Part shown: piece by piece, positions 1 to 16,479 of the stretch
How positions within the stretch are numbered: the first letter of the stretch is position 1
Layout: each line of letters starts with the position of its first letter
Source: Plantago elongata
Taxonomy: Eukaryota; Streptophyta; Magnoliopsida; Lamiales; Plantaginaceae
NCBI GenBank assembly: GCA_036897095.1
Contig: JAYMSP010002707.1
Coordinates: 1-22,850 of the forward strand
Length of the DNA stretch: 22,850 nt
Reading direction: 5' to 3'
Made by a program: the position numbers and the translations under genes
The notes under the pieces: model-generated
The model's input: only the letters and a program-made list of their open reading frames with translations
The model's database searches: none
Told to the model about the DNA's origin: nothing

Positions 1-120
1 CATTGATCTTAGGAATAAATATTTATACTTCTAATCAACTATGCTACATGTTATTATGACGTAATTATTCATGTATGTAAACAATAATTTTTTTAATCAT
101 TTAAAAAATATAGCAATGAA

Positions 121-275
121 CAAGCCCGGCCCGGCCCATACAGGGCTCAGGCATGGGCCCAAAGTTCAGGCTCGGTCAGAGCTATGGGTCAGGCCTGGGC
201 CTATAAAAATATGACCGGGCCAAAATCGGGCCCTCTATAAACCCGGCCCGGCCCGACCCATTGACATGCCTGGGC
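121..275. repeat. GC-rich GGGCCCGG-type dispersed repeat
   Basis: A GC-rich island in AT-rich surroundings. The motif CCCGGCCCGGCCC appears at about 125-137 and again at about 242-254, with several GGGCC/GGCCC half-palindromes between. Such sequences are common in plant transposon ends and LTRs. I infer a transposable-element fragment of unknown class, because no coding part or clear boundaries are visible. Confidence 0.5.
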
Positions 276-691
276 CTAACACCGATAAAGTAATTAGCAC
301 AACAGACGTACCATACCACTCAGCCACTTTATCAATATGTTACGTTTGAGTGAAACTGTCTATATATAAATATATTACTATTTGAATAGGGGTATAATAG
401 TACTTTCACGCCAAAAATCGAGCGGTTAGGATTGCGGCCGCTTGAGCATACATGTGCTCGCCCCTAAATGAGCGGAGGCAATTGTTCACAGTAAGTCGCT
501 TCGCCATTGTTTGTGTGTATGTGTTTTGTAAGGTTAGTCGATAATTTAGTTTAATTATTTATCACGGATGAAACTATGTAAACCCTATTTTTTCATGTCA
601 CAACCACGTACAAGATGAAGTAAGAGGTTAATTATACGCTTCTTGGCCGTTTTCATAGACAAATTGAGATGAGATTCACGTAAATGGTCAA

Positions 692-769
692 TACTTATGA
701 GTTTGATTGTCTAAGTAGACACTTAGAGTATACTTAAGAGTTTGATTGTCTAAGTAGGCACTTACAGTA
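692..769. repeat. 39-bp tandem duplication, two copies
   Basis: Copy one (692-730) and copy two (731-769) abut exactly and differ at three positions. The shared core is GAGTTTGATTGTCTAAGTAG. No coding or RNA function is apparent. Confidence 0.85.
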
Positions 770-1579
770 GAATATGCAAGTAGATGTGGCTTTAATGAGG
801 AGTAAATGCATTTGTATTTATAGGAAGAGCTCCGCGAGACAAATCTCTGATTATTCAGAATCTTGTCGGTCCTATCAACTCTTGATACGTGTTGACGGGT
901 AAGGTGATACGTTTAGATCACATGACGGTATTAGATAGTAGAAGGTTGGTTCTCTCAGGTCGTTTTCGCCCGCCTTGGTCTTTTGTCCATATTGATGGCA
1001 AGGAGTCTGCCAGACTAAATTAATGTTGAGTTCTTGTTGTGTCAGTATGGGAGGTCGGTTCTCCTCGTCTAAACACAAATATCGATCATTGTCTCAGATG
1101 TCTATTCACGGTCTACCCAACTTGACGTGAGGCACGATCTCCTCGATATTGACGTGGTCTCACTCGAAAGGAAAGATAAAGTCGCCTAAGTCGTATCAAT
1201 ACACATGTACTTATAAGAGACTCATTTGTTCCATTATTATGGTATGATATGTTGTAGAATGTAGACCAGTCCAAGTCCATACATGTAGATAGTATTATTA
1301 ATACTGCTACTATCTATTAAGCATCCTTAAATCAATATAAACAATCAGTCCAAATCAAGATTAGGAAGACAAATTAAGTACTAGTACAGGAAAAGGCCAT
1401 CATCCAATGATCCCAATTCCTACCCACCAAAACCCACCTGTTTGCTGTGGTCATACACAACATCATGAATAGCACACATATCTGCTATCAAAGAGTAAAA
1501 TAACACTAGGTTAAAGGTCAGTCATTGGTGGTGTGCTTATGTGGTGGAAACAAGGCAAAATAGGAGCATAAGACAAAGG

Positions 1580-1836
1580 CAAAATAGCTCATCTATCAGT
1601 TGAATCAAACACATGCAACCAGAACCTCACTCTTTTCCCAACCTCTTCAACCATCGATCTTTCCGCAGAACAAAAAAGCCTTGCTGTTTCCTAAATCCCC
1701 TTTTCCCATTTAACTCTCGTCCTTCTCAGCCCAAAGCGCACATCTTTTTCAATCAATCAATCAATGTGGATCATCTGATTTCTAGCTGTTTGGATTTCAC
1801 TCATTTCAATAACCCAAAGGCCTGTCACTGTGAAAG
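1580..1836 (+). other. 5' untranslated exon of LACS9-like gene (start approximate)
   Basis: Pyrimidine- and CT-rich leader that ends at AAAG before a GTACAA donor at 1837. It is joined by a 592-nt intron (1837-2428, acceptor CTGGACAG) to the exon carrying the start codon. The left boundary is a guess because no clear TATA box was found. It contains a (TCAA)4 tetranucleotide run at 1749-1764 and an upstream ATG at 1613. A leader intron just before the start codon is common in plant housekeeping genes and often raises expression. Confidence 0.55.
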
Positions 1837-2438
1837 GTACAATCTTTTTGCCTGTTTCCTAGTTTCTGGGAATGGGTTAGTGTTCATTTTTGGGAGTGCC
1901 AAGAAATTGATGTGTACTTTCAATTTTGGATCTTTTCTTGATTTGCTTGTTTGATGGTTCCACTTGTTTGCTTATTATGGGTTTTGTCTATTGCAGTGAT
2001 TTATTTGTTGCTTTGCTTGTTGAGATTTTGTCATACTGATTTGCTAAGAATGGTGTGATTTTAAGAATTTTGTTGTAAATATTACTCCAGTCCAGTTAGC
2101 TAAAATTGGAATATCTAGCTGAGAATGATGTATGTTGAAATTTTGTTTGTTATGTATCTGTTTTTAGGAGGCATTATTGATCTATCAGTCAGAGTGAGTG
2201 GAAGACCTTACTGAAAATGATGTGATGCATAGACTTGTACAGTATCATTCATATTGAACTAGTCATTGTCTAAACTTATGCTATAATTTTCTTGTTGGGC
2301 TTGTAATGTACAAAAGATAATTATGCATTTTAGTATTTGAATTATTCGAGAGTATGTAGTTTCCATTCCATTTCATAACTGGAAGTTGACATGTATGGTA
2401 ATATTTTGTTTTTTCTGCCTCTGGACAGTGTTTGAAGA

Positions 2439-6874
<4,436 letters not shown>

Positions 6875-7565
6875 TTTTGGATATTGCTGACTTAATTTTT
6901 AGATGAATATACCATTTTTGCAGCGTGCACAATTTGTAAGAAGATTCTGAAGACTGATTTTTTTTAGTACTACTATTGTTTATAGGAAACTTGCACTTTA
7001 TACATGTTTCTCCTCAATTTTCCAGACTCAATTTGTCATTAGAGCTGATGGATCAATATACTCTTACGAAAGGGCGTACTTTTAATATAATCCTACCTCC
7101 CTAAAGCGATCCAAATCGGTATCACTACAATGCTCAGTTGATCGAGATATGGCGAAGATTTAAAGGTCATAACACTTCTAAGTTTCAAAAGCTTTGAAGG
7201 ATTTGTTAATGCCATTTGTAGCAATAAGGTTCACTTTTTTTACCGTTAATCAACAGACAAGAACTCTAAGTTAAATGTACTTTTTTAGAGCAATGTGTGA
7301 CACTGTAAGTTTCTTAAATTCATGCAGAAGCGAATATAAAGGATACATGTCTATAACCTTTATTAAATTGAATAGCAGATAAGCTATCAGCTACTAGGGA
7401 TTAATATGACTAGGCCTTGTCAAAGGACTAGAAAAATCTTGATACTTTCTTGGTTTCAAGTGTTGTGGTACATCTGAAGGGCGCGAGTTAAATATACAAC
7501 GGAAGCTCCCAGAAGTTGGGTACCTGTAATCCTTGAATTTATGGAAACAACACTTGAATGTTCAT
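6875..7565. other. convergent 3' region between LACS9-like and BTB genes
   Basis: This spacer between two facing stop codons must hold both 3' untranslated regions and their polyadenylation sites. It is AT-rich, with no canonical AATAAA that I would assign confidently to the plus-strand gene. No open frame with family resemblance was seen. Confidence 0.5.
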
Positions 7566-9676
7566 TTAGTTTGGTTTCCAAACAAGAAGCATCTCCTGGA
7601 ACATCTCCACGACCAATTCCCTATCAGCCTTCCTGAAGAATTCATTCATTTCATCTCGGACGTCATAAATCTTGCCAAAATCAAGCAAATACATCAAGCA
7701 ACCTTTCTTCAACTTCTCCAGCTGGTAAATCCACGCTTCTTGCAATCTCTCCAGCACATTACTCGAGTTTATGTCTTCGAGAAGGCTTTCCTCACAAGCG
7801 TCCTTCAAGTCCACAATGTCATACTTGTTTGCCGCGCCCAATAAGGACAATCGGTGCTTCCAAAAGTTTTCTTGGTTTATTGTTCCATATAAGTAGCTCA
7901 AAAGGGTGGTGCAAGACTCAGATGACATGTCTTCAATGTTGATTGTTGAAGATGATTTCTCCTTGAGGTTGTGTTGGAACATGCTGTTAAAAACAGGAGA
8001 GCTTGCCGACAGAATTGCTTTATGAGCTCGTAGTGTTCCATCACCTGTGTTGATGGTGACATCTGCGTGAATCGACTCGTTAAGCATGCGAGAGAGGCAA
8101 TTAAGGGTGCTTTGAGTTGCTATAATCTGCATCAAGCCATCACCGGGCCATATTGAACTGGCTTCTTCACCCTGTGACTCAAAAGAACGAAAATGGTGAT
8201 ATTTTAAGAAAAGGCAGAGGTGCTATAGAAAGTATGGAATAGTTCAATGCCGCCCTAGTGGTAGCGCCCAGTAGTGCTTCAGTGGTGAAGATTATTGAGT
8301 TGGCATACAAAATCTAACTCATAACTCATGTTATAAAGACGGTGCGCTTCAATATTAAATAGTCGCTGTGAGATATCTTACATTTGCAGAGTGAATTTTC
8401 AGATCGAGAAACTCAACATCAATGACGAATCGGCCTTGGAAGCTAATATCAACAGGGCAGGCAAAATCATCACTTGTCTTCAATAATCTCTCTTGAACTG
8501 CAGCATAAGCAACAATCATGAACATCGATTTAGTTACATTTTATATCCAGAAGCAATATAATTCGCTGATCACTTACGCTTGATGTATGCGTAGAGATTT
8601 ACAATTCACACCTATGAGATGCTGTGTACCATGGATTACATTAGACGAATGCGTGTTTACCTAGTACGAGCTGTCAGGGTGAGATGACATGAAAATGAAT
8701 ACTACACACTACACATTATAATGAAGAAGAAAAACTGTCAGGGCCCGACTAATAGGGTGCTTAGGAAATGCTGTCTCCTCAGGCAGGTTCCATAAACAAC
8801 TATTAGTAGTAGTTAAGGTGCATCTCCTTATTATACTGGTGAAATCCAATCAGAAGAAAATATTGCAAATGAGCTTGAAGGCTAAACATTCAATTAAAAA
8901 GACCTCTCGCGACAACGGAGATGTGAACTATGCAGGCCAAACCAAAGCAAGTCCTACATAAAGGAAGCTTGGTTACAACGGCACAGATCATTGGATTGAG
9001 CAGAAAGCTAATCTATCGTTCTCTCTGGCAATATTTGAACATAATCAATGCATTCCGAAAACCGAAATAGACTGCCATAAAGGCAACGACATTTCCACAT
9101 TAAACCTCATCAGAAGCTTAACAGCTTCAGCATTAGAACCATTCTACACTAATCAATCTATTTCGAAGCGATCAAACAAAGATGATCAATAATAAGTCAA
9201 ACAAACAATAAAAACACAATAACAAAGGTTATATTAGCGAAACATAAGTAAATTTGAACAGTGATGAGTTGAATTAGATTAGTGAAATAAAGACGAACCA
9301 GGCGAGATGTAAGGTCTCCGATTAGAACCGGAGACAGTGACACGGATGAAGAAGCGGGCGAAAGGCGGCTGCTCCTTGGAAATCCGAGACATCTCAGGGA
9401 ATAGCCGGATGAACATGGACCGGTTCTTCTCCACTGATAGATGCCTAATTACGAAATTGTTCATCAGGAAACCTAATCAATTTTCAAAACTCAAACTCAT
9501 AACCAGCAGCTTAATCGATTGATCAAATTTCACAAAGAGTTTGAGAAATATCAAAATTACCAGTTCCATAAGCCGATCTTGAAGGGGTCTGATCGTTTGT
9601 AAGGAGTGGTGGGGCCGAAGCTCTCGATCTTCCACTGAGCTAGCCGAGCTATCGTTTCCACCTTCGTATCGCCCAT
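7566..9676 (-). CDS. BTB/POZ domain protein (At1g21780 type), complete, spliced
   Basis: A likely substrate adaptor for CULLIN3 ubiquitin ligases; the Arabidopsis relative At1g21780 was reported to bind CUL3. Exons in transcript order: 9676-9561, 9444-9299, 8497-8382 and 8171-7566, giving 327 residues (Arabidopsis about 326). The N-terminal part (residues about 1-130) carries the family's conserved WHLSVEKNR and RLFPE stretches and NRRPYISP. The BTB fold spans about 155-260, with the hallmark D-V pair at 163-164, RAHKAILSASSPVF shortly after, and LLSYLYG. The C-terminus has NVLERLQEAWIYQLEKLKKG, resembling the post-BTB helices. The start MGDTKVETIARLAQW fits the family N-terminus. The donor after exon 2 (GTTCGT) is non-consensus but GT and phase-correct. 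It is convergent with LACS9 and divergent from the acetyltransferase gene. The protein target is unknown. Confidence 0.94.
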
Positions 9677-9746
9677 TCTTCTGCTTCTACTCACTGCACT
9701 GCACAGAGTAGTTGACTTCTTTTACGCAACAAGTTAATATCTACTG

Positions 9747-9763
9747 CCCTGACCCTGACCCTG
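9747..9763. repeat. CCCTGA hexamer repeat, nearly three units
   Basis: Two perfect CCCTGA units and a third partial one, in the inferred leader or core promoter of the BTB gene. It resembles a variant telomere-type repeat but does not match the plant CCCTAAA unit. Confidence 0.7.
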
Positions 9764-9772
9764 GTATTATAC
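9763..9772 (-). promoter_or_regulatory. putative TATA box of BTB gene
   Basis: GTATAATACC on the minus strand lies about 90 nt upstream of the start codon, leaving room for a short leader. It is adjacent to three CCCTGA-type hexamers. Assigned on position only. Confidence 0.35.
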
Positions 9773-9776
9773 TAGT

Positions 9777-10700
9777 CATACATCAGAGTGGATACGTAAT
9801 TTTATATAAAAATTTTAAGTGCATAAAATTTTATAATACGGAGGAATTATTATATTTTATATTTAAAGTAATTTTTAATAATTAACACGTCACGTTAACA
9901 TAACGAAATTGTTTGTAGTTGGTACGATAAGCATAATTTATTTTAAAAAATTAGTCAGGAGATTTGGAGTAGTTCACTGAGTTTGGTTGGATGTAGAGTC
10001 TTATTTCATGAGGATGGTAGTGATAGCTACACATTGTGTGGGGGAAAAAGGTGGAGGGGAGGAGAGGGGGGGGGGGGGGGGGGGGGGGGGGGGATTATGG
10101 AGAGATTGTTAGAAGCAATTAATATTATGGACGGATGGTTTAGCAATCATTTTTGGATGCTCGATCAGTACGTATAACTCAAATTGGAATGGTAGATGGA
10201 GTTTTAACTCATGTACATACATGGAATTTATGCTCGGTCAAATGCCTTGGATTATGAAGTTAAAGGCCTGATCGAGTTATTATAGTTTCGAGAATGAATT
10301 ATACCTGGATCGAAATCATGTAGTAGAAGACATGGATTAGTTGTGGATTTCATCGTCATCCGACATGTCTAATTATAACAAATAATTAGTAATATCATCA
10401 TAAGTGTTGTTAAGTTTAGTTCTCATCCAACTTAGGATTATCACATTTGCTTACATCTAAAAGATTTTACTTATATATAAAATACAACTATCATGTGAGT
10501 GTTATTGTTGTTTTACAATTAATTCCATAGCGTCTCAGCTTTTAACATAACAAGTTAGTTTTTGGAGTCAAAATTGTAGAAAGTAGAAACCCAAACTTCT
10601 CCAAGCCCAGCCATTGAAGTCCATCAGGACCGATTCCTCTTGATTCTTGACTGACTACCAAGCCCATGAAAGTGTCAATGGTCAAAACTCAAAACTTCTC
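9777..10700. other. divergent intergenic region, BTB / acetyltransferase
   Basis: About 0.9 kb of AT-rich spacer that must carry the upstream promoters of two diverging genes. It contains a long G run and, at about 9835-9847, an ATACGGAGGAAT sequence resembling one end of a Stowaway-type MITE. No partner end was found. No gene is visible. Confidence 0.5.
10066..10093. repeat. poly-G homopolymer, 28 bases
   Basis: An uninterrupted run of 28 G on the plus strand, preceded by a G-rich GGTGGAGGGGAGGAGA tract. Such runs are rare in plant nuclear DNA, form quadruplex-prone strands, and are error-prone in sequencing, so the exact length is uncertain. Confidence 0.9.
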
Positions 10701-10714
10701 CATAGACGAATTGT

Positions 10715-12409
<1,695 letters not shown>

Positions 12410-14369
12410 GGCACTGATTATACAGTATGCTTGAGGCCTACTCGGCCAAGAAGTGTGCTGCTTACTGTGGTATTGCTGCCTTTTAATTCTGTTGAATAAG
12501 CATTTTCTGTGGCAAATTGAAGCAAATAACAAGGTGTATACTGTATTAGTTTATGAACAATCTCTGTACTGATTCTGTGATACTACAAGTCTACAAGTTT
12601 GTGGATTAGAAATAACAAGTGAAAGTTTTATAAACGGTGTTGCATATTGGAGCAGAAATTTGTCATTTTGGGATTACAGTGTGAAGGATCCATTGAGAAA
12701 TTAGTCGTATAGCTAATACGACAAACTTCCTTAAGGATTCTTTGAACTAAAAGGCCACCTTGCTGATGATCGTGTGGTGCAGCCACTAACCGACTTCTCT
12801 ACTGAAGATGTTGCTACTCTCCATGGCCTATAGTTGTTTTTGCTAATATTTTCTTAAGGCTTCAGTTCGAAGCCATCCTGACACTTTGATCTGTTGGCAA
12901 ATCTTGCTATGGTTTGACATCCACTCTGGTTTTGTCCAAGCACGCCTCAACTTATCTGCTCGAGACAGTGATCTGTCCAGTTAAGTCTTCCAAAACCGGA
13001 ATTGCTCAATTACCAATTTCCTCCTGAACTGTAGATTGTCGACCAGCACCCATTATCCTGTTAGGCTCTGTTGCTGGTTGGAGAGTACGTACTTGTAAAG
13101 ATCTTATTGGTACTTTCAGAGAAGGCAAGTGTTGCTTATTGTGGATCTCAGTTTGGAATTCTCAAGATCTTGAATGTTCTGTTCATGACAGAAGTTCGAG
13201 TGTTTTTTATGTGTAAAAATAACACTTCAAGTATTGGAATGGTTACACCGACCAAATTGGTAGTACTGATTTTGTTCAAATATTTTAGGTCTCTTATCGG
13301 TATTATTCTATATTTAAATATTGTATTTTTTTTTGAATTAGTACAAGAGTTTTTATAATATAATAAAAATTTCAATTATATTTTCTTCTATATTTTATTC
13401 GTGTTTGTTTATGAGATTGCACTGGTATAAAATGACGAGAGATGAAAATAGGAACCAAATTTGGGTAGATCGTATCTAGTTAGCTGACCTGCAGACTGCT
13501 CAGTTTGTTTAACTATATAAACTGCCGTGAGCTAGTTCCACGTGGACCAATTTTTCATAACTTTTGCGTCTTTGCTAGTATTTCCTCCTAGTATTATAAA
13601 TGTCATAAAAGTCCAAATATAACTGCCATTCATCAATCATTAAGGAAATTTTGGTGAAGCTATATTCCGAGACGCAGTTTGATTCTTAAATGTAACATAA
13701 ACTGGTTGGTTTAACATATCCTACCAAATTCAGTTTCCTCCTTTAATCTTTTTGGCACCATTCTATTTTCCTCGTGTATTGTTTAAGTTGATTTCATATC
13801 AACAAAAATGATGTAAATCTTGATCACGTGAATGAATGAACATGCGTATATAGTGTATAGCTCACTTTAACACAAATTCTAAACTCGAATTGCTAATAAA
13901 TTAAATTATAACTCAATTTATACTGATTTGAACTCATACCTTAAAACTAGATGACATCTTAAATTAAATTAAATTATCTCCATGAAAATGTGATATCATA
14001 ATCCATATATAGTTAACAGTTAGCATTAAAGTGGGGAAGAATATATAGTTTAAAGTATGTAATTATTGGTTGAGAAGGTGAGCAACCATACCAATGAAAA
14101 ATGTGACACTACTAATCTCGTCATCAATAGAACCAAACCCTCTAATAATATTTTTCAACAAAACCAATTTAATTCATGTTGCACACGTGTAAGTTTCTCA
14201 GCAGATTCCTCAGTCAAAGTTTCTGCAATATTCATTAGAAATTAGTCAACTACTATTTGTATAGATGATTTGTTCTTGATTAACCATTTGTTATATTATA
14301 AGTATGGACCAATTAACTATTAGTACTTGTAGTTTCTGCCGCATTTCTCAAGAAATAAGATGAGGTTTA

Positions 14370-14590
14370 CCGAACTAAACATAACTGAACTGAATTAAAT
14401 AGAAATATAATATAAATTATAACTGAACAGAGTAAAATCGAACTAAATTTAACAGAACTGAATTGAATAGAAATGAACTGAAATGTAATATAAATTTTAA
14501 CAAAACAGAATTGAACTGAACTGTACTGTACTGAATTATAATATAAATTATAACTAAATAGAGTTGAAATGAATTGAATTAAATTGAAGG
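14370..14590. repeat. degenerate AACTGAA-type tandem repeat
   Basis: Irregular runs of GAACTGAA/GAATTGAA alternate with a conserved block TAATATAAATTATAAC, seen at 14408-14423, 14486-14501 (one mismatch) and 14539-14554. Spacing is 78 and 53 nt, so the higher-order unit is irregular. It looks like a minisatellite grown by slippage from a heptamer-like core. Confidence 0.8.
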
Positions 14591-14959
14591 TAATTTTTCG
14601 TTTAAAAATAAAATAGGATAAGATAAAATAAAAAGAAGGCGACTATGTAGGCATGTCACCATGCACAAAAGAGGCTGCAAGCGAACTGATCAACTCACAA
14701 ATGTTTACCAATTCCAACTCGTTTTCTTTCGTAATAATAATGCCCAATGCTGACCATCATTGACATTTTATTCATTACTCAAGAAACTCAGAAGACCGAC
14801 TTCTCCTTTTCAAATTGTCTTTTCCTTTTGTTTTCTTCTTAGATGCCGGACTTTATACATTATCGTAATCTCTTTTGATCGATCACTTCTATTTACTTAT
14901 CGATGATTAATAAGTAATATGATCAGAACTTGTTACTAGATAAAAAGAAATATTGGACA

Positions 14960-15060
14960 AGTTAAATAGTGTGTTAGCTGAAATGGTGTATAAAATAATC
15001 GTAAGATTCGAGTTTTACACTTCTCCTTGAATAAGCATCAGCCAAGTTTGAAGGAGAATG
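14960..15060 (+). mobile_element. possible tRNA-derived SINE head
   Basis: The A-box-like TAGCTGAAATGG (14975-14986) and B-box-like GATTCGAGTTT (15005-15015) are 30 nt apart, close to tRNA-like promoter spacing. The surrounding sequence does not fold as a cloverleaf tRNA by eye. The element is probably a truncated or decayed SINE, and the ends are not defined. Confidence 0.35.
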
Positions 15061-15652
15061 ACCCATGACAATATATCATGATGGCTTTCTACCTTTGGCA
15101 AGGACAATTTGAGATAATAATGGTCCTAACGTTGTCCCATATCCTTTTGCTTCCCTTCTTATGCATATCAAAAGCTTTAATTACAAGTATGAGTTTGACC
15201 TTAGATTATAAGTACGTCTTGTTCATCAAACAAACCAGTTTTTAAGATATAAATATGGATAATAGTATGGAAATATACTAATAATTTTCTTTAAGAATAC
15301 ACAATTACTACAAATTAAAGTTTAAGTAGTGTACACGTGTTCCATGTATGAATCTTGGAATAAACAACACAACTTGATGTGTCCATAATTATCCAAACGT
15401 CATTCGCAAATTGCAGTAACTTGCATTATCCACCTCCGATCACATCATTTCCAATTGGTACTACTATAAATATCATCTCTATGGAATAATGGAGTAATTT
15501 GCATTTTCCTCCTCCTATTATATTATAACTACTAACCTTATTTACTCACTTCTTTTATTTGTATAATGAGTTTAACCTCATTAACCAATACATCAATCTA
15601 CTTTTTTATTTTTTAATATATAGCATGTTGTATTATCTTTCGATGTTTTGAT

Positions 15653-15671
15653 ATGTTGTACAGTTCAACAT
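15653..15671. repeat. ATGTTG/CAACAT palindrome
   Basis: A 6-bp stem with a 7-nt loop. Further ATGTTGTA copies occur at 15625-15632 and 15679-15686, so the palindrome lies in a small cluster of ATGTTGTA repeats. It may be a MITE remnant; nothing coding. Confidence 0.5.
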
Positions 15672-16269
15672 CTAATATATGTTGTACAATATATATAATC
15701 ATTAAAGTATCAAGAAGTAGTACAATATGCTACATGAAAGAATAATCCTCTATTACAAATTATAGCTCAAGATATTATGTAAATTGGATAAACTCTTTTG
15801 AAAAATCAATTTTGACACTTACCAACCTGAAAACTTGTCTAGTTGAAAATCCGCTTCACAATTTTATGTATAAATGTCTCTTCTTTTTAAAAATAAGTAC
15901 TTAATGAATAATTTTCTAATCATTAGATAGTTATATACCACACACAAAAAGGATAAAAAAAAAAGAACAAAGTAAACGAACCGTGGTACAAGAAAAAGAA
16001 AAAGAAATTTATACATTATGACATTGTACTCGTATTACTTTTGTGTCCCTTCTGATTTTCAATGTAGACGTGACAAGTTCACAGTAAAATTTACAGATGG
16101 TAAACAAAATGATTTGAACAAAGATGTTTATAAACTTAACCGATAACTAATTTACATCGATAATTAACATATTAATCAGTTCTTCTACAAATCAAGTGTA
16201 TATTGAATGAGTTCGAATCTCGTAATGGTGAAATAATGAGGAGTTAGAGGGGGCAATGAGTGCAAATAA

Positions 16270-16304
16270 GTGGGGTAATGCTTAACAAAGGTGGGGTAAT
16301 GCTT
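16270..16304. repeat. two GTGGGGTAATGCTT direct repeats
   Basis: A perfect 14-nt repeat at 16270-16283 and 16291-16304, with a 21-nt period, about 150 nt upstream of the RING-CH TATA box. It could be a duplicated cis-element, but no known factor site is assigned. Confidence 0.7.
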
Positions 16305-16447
16305 GAAAGGCTCGAGAGTCACTATTTTTTATTATTTTTATTTTGAGGAGAAGAAAAAACCTGTATTTGCATTTGTTCTTTTCTGCATTTCAAACTTTGA
16401 ATTAGCCTTTGGTTGGTTTCATCATCACTCTATTTGACCCTCTTCTC

Positions 16448-16455
16448 TATAAATA
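16448..16455 (+). promoter_or_regulatory. TATA box of RING-CH gene
   Basis: A perfect TATAAATA preceded by CTC, with an A-rich start region (CACACTC) about 30 nt downstream and a CT-rich leader after it. The best core promoter in the window. Confidence 0.65.
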
Positions 16456-16479
16456 CTTAACACAAAAATTTACACACTC

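Larger units (their letters stand above)
1..1380. other. gene-free 5' spacer with repeats
   Basis: No credible coding exon is visible on either strand here. The stretch holds a GC-rich dispersed repeat near the left edge, a NotI-type palindrome GCGGCCGC at 434-441, and a 39-bp tandem duplication. Base composition between about 780 and 1200 is less AT-rich than the flanks and could be decayed transposon DNA, but I could not find matching terminal repeats or a target-site duplication. The right part of this spacer presumably contains distal promoter sequence of the LACS9-like gene. Confidence 0.5.
12410..16440. other. 4-kb AT-rich intergenic region
   Basis: It begins with the 3' untranslated region of the acetyltransferase gene (probably to about 12.6 kb) and ends at the RING-CH promoter. 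Up to about 13.05 kb the composition is moderate and short open stretches occur, but none has start, splice or family support. From 13.2 to 16.4 kb it is strongly AT-rich with a degenerate tandem repeat, small palindromes and SINE-like sequence. I see no protein-coding gene, rRNA or tRNA gene here. Confidence 0.55.

Noticed and set aside
780-1380. Possible solo LTR in the left spacer
   Set aside because: No TG...CA ends, primer-binding site or flanking duplication could be identified by eye.
8240-8300. tRNA-like A-box (CTAGTGGTAGCGCC) in a BTB intron
   Set aside because: No matching B-box at the proper distance and no cloverleaf, so neither a tRNA gene nor a supported SINE.
9835-9847. Stowaway-like MITE end (ATACGGAGGAAT)
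   Set aside because: No inverted partner or TA duplication found nearby, so no element is annotated.
9983-10177. Open frame spanning the poly-G run (polyglycine)
   Set aside because: It is a by-product of the homopolymer; the flanking residues are not protein-like.
12740-12835. Short coding-looking frame (ELKGHLADDRVVQPLTDFS) in the spacer after the acetyltransferase gene
   Set aside because: Only about 30 codons between stops, with no start, no splice partner and no recognisable family. Could be chance or a dead gene scrap.
13071-13358. 95-codon plus-strand open frame in the long spacer
   Set aside because: Composition is hydrophobic and AT-driven, with no homology recognised and an overlapping open frame on the other strand. 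Treated as chance.
16205-16225. Perfect B-box-like GTTCGAATC
   Set aside because: No convincing A-box upstream and no tRNA fold; a lone 9-mer is too weak to call.
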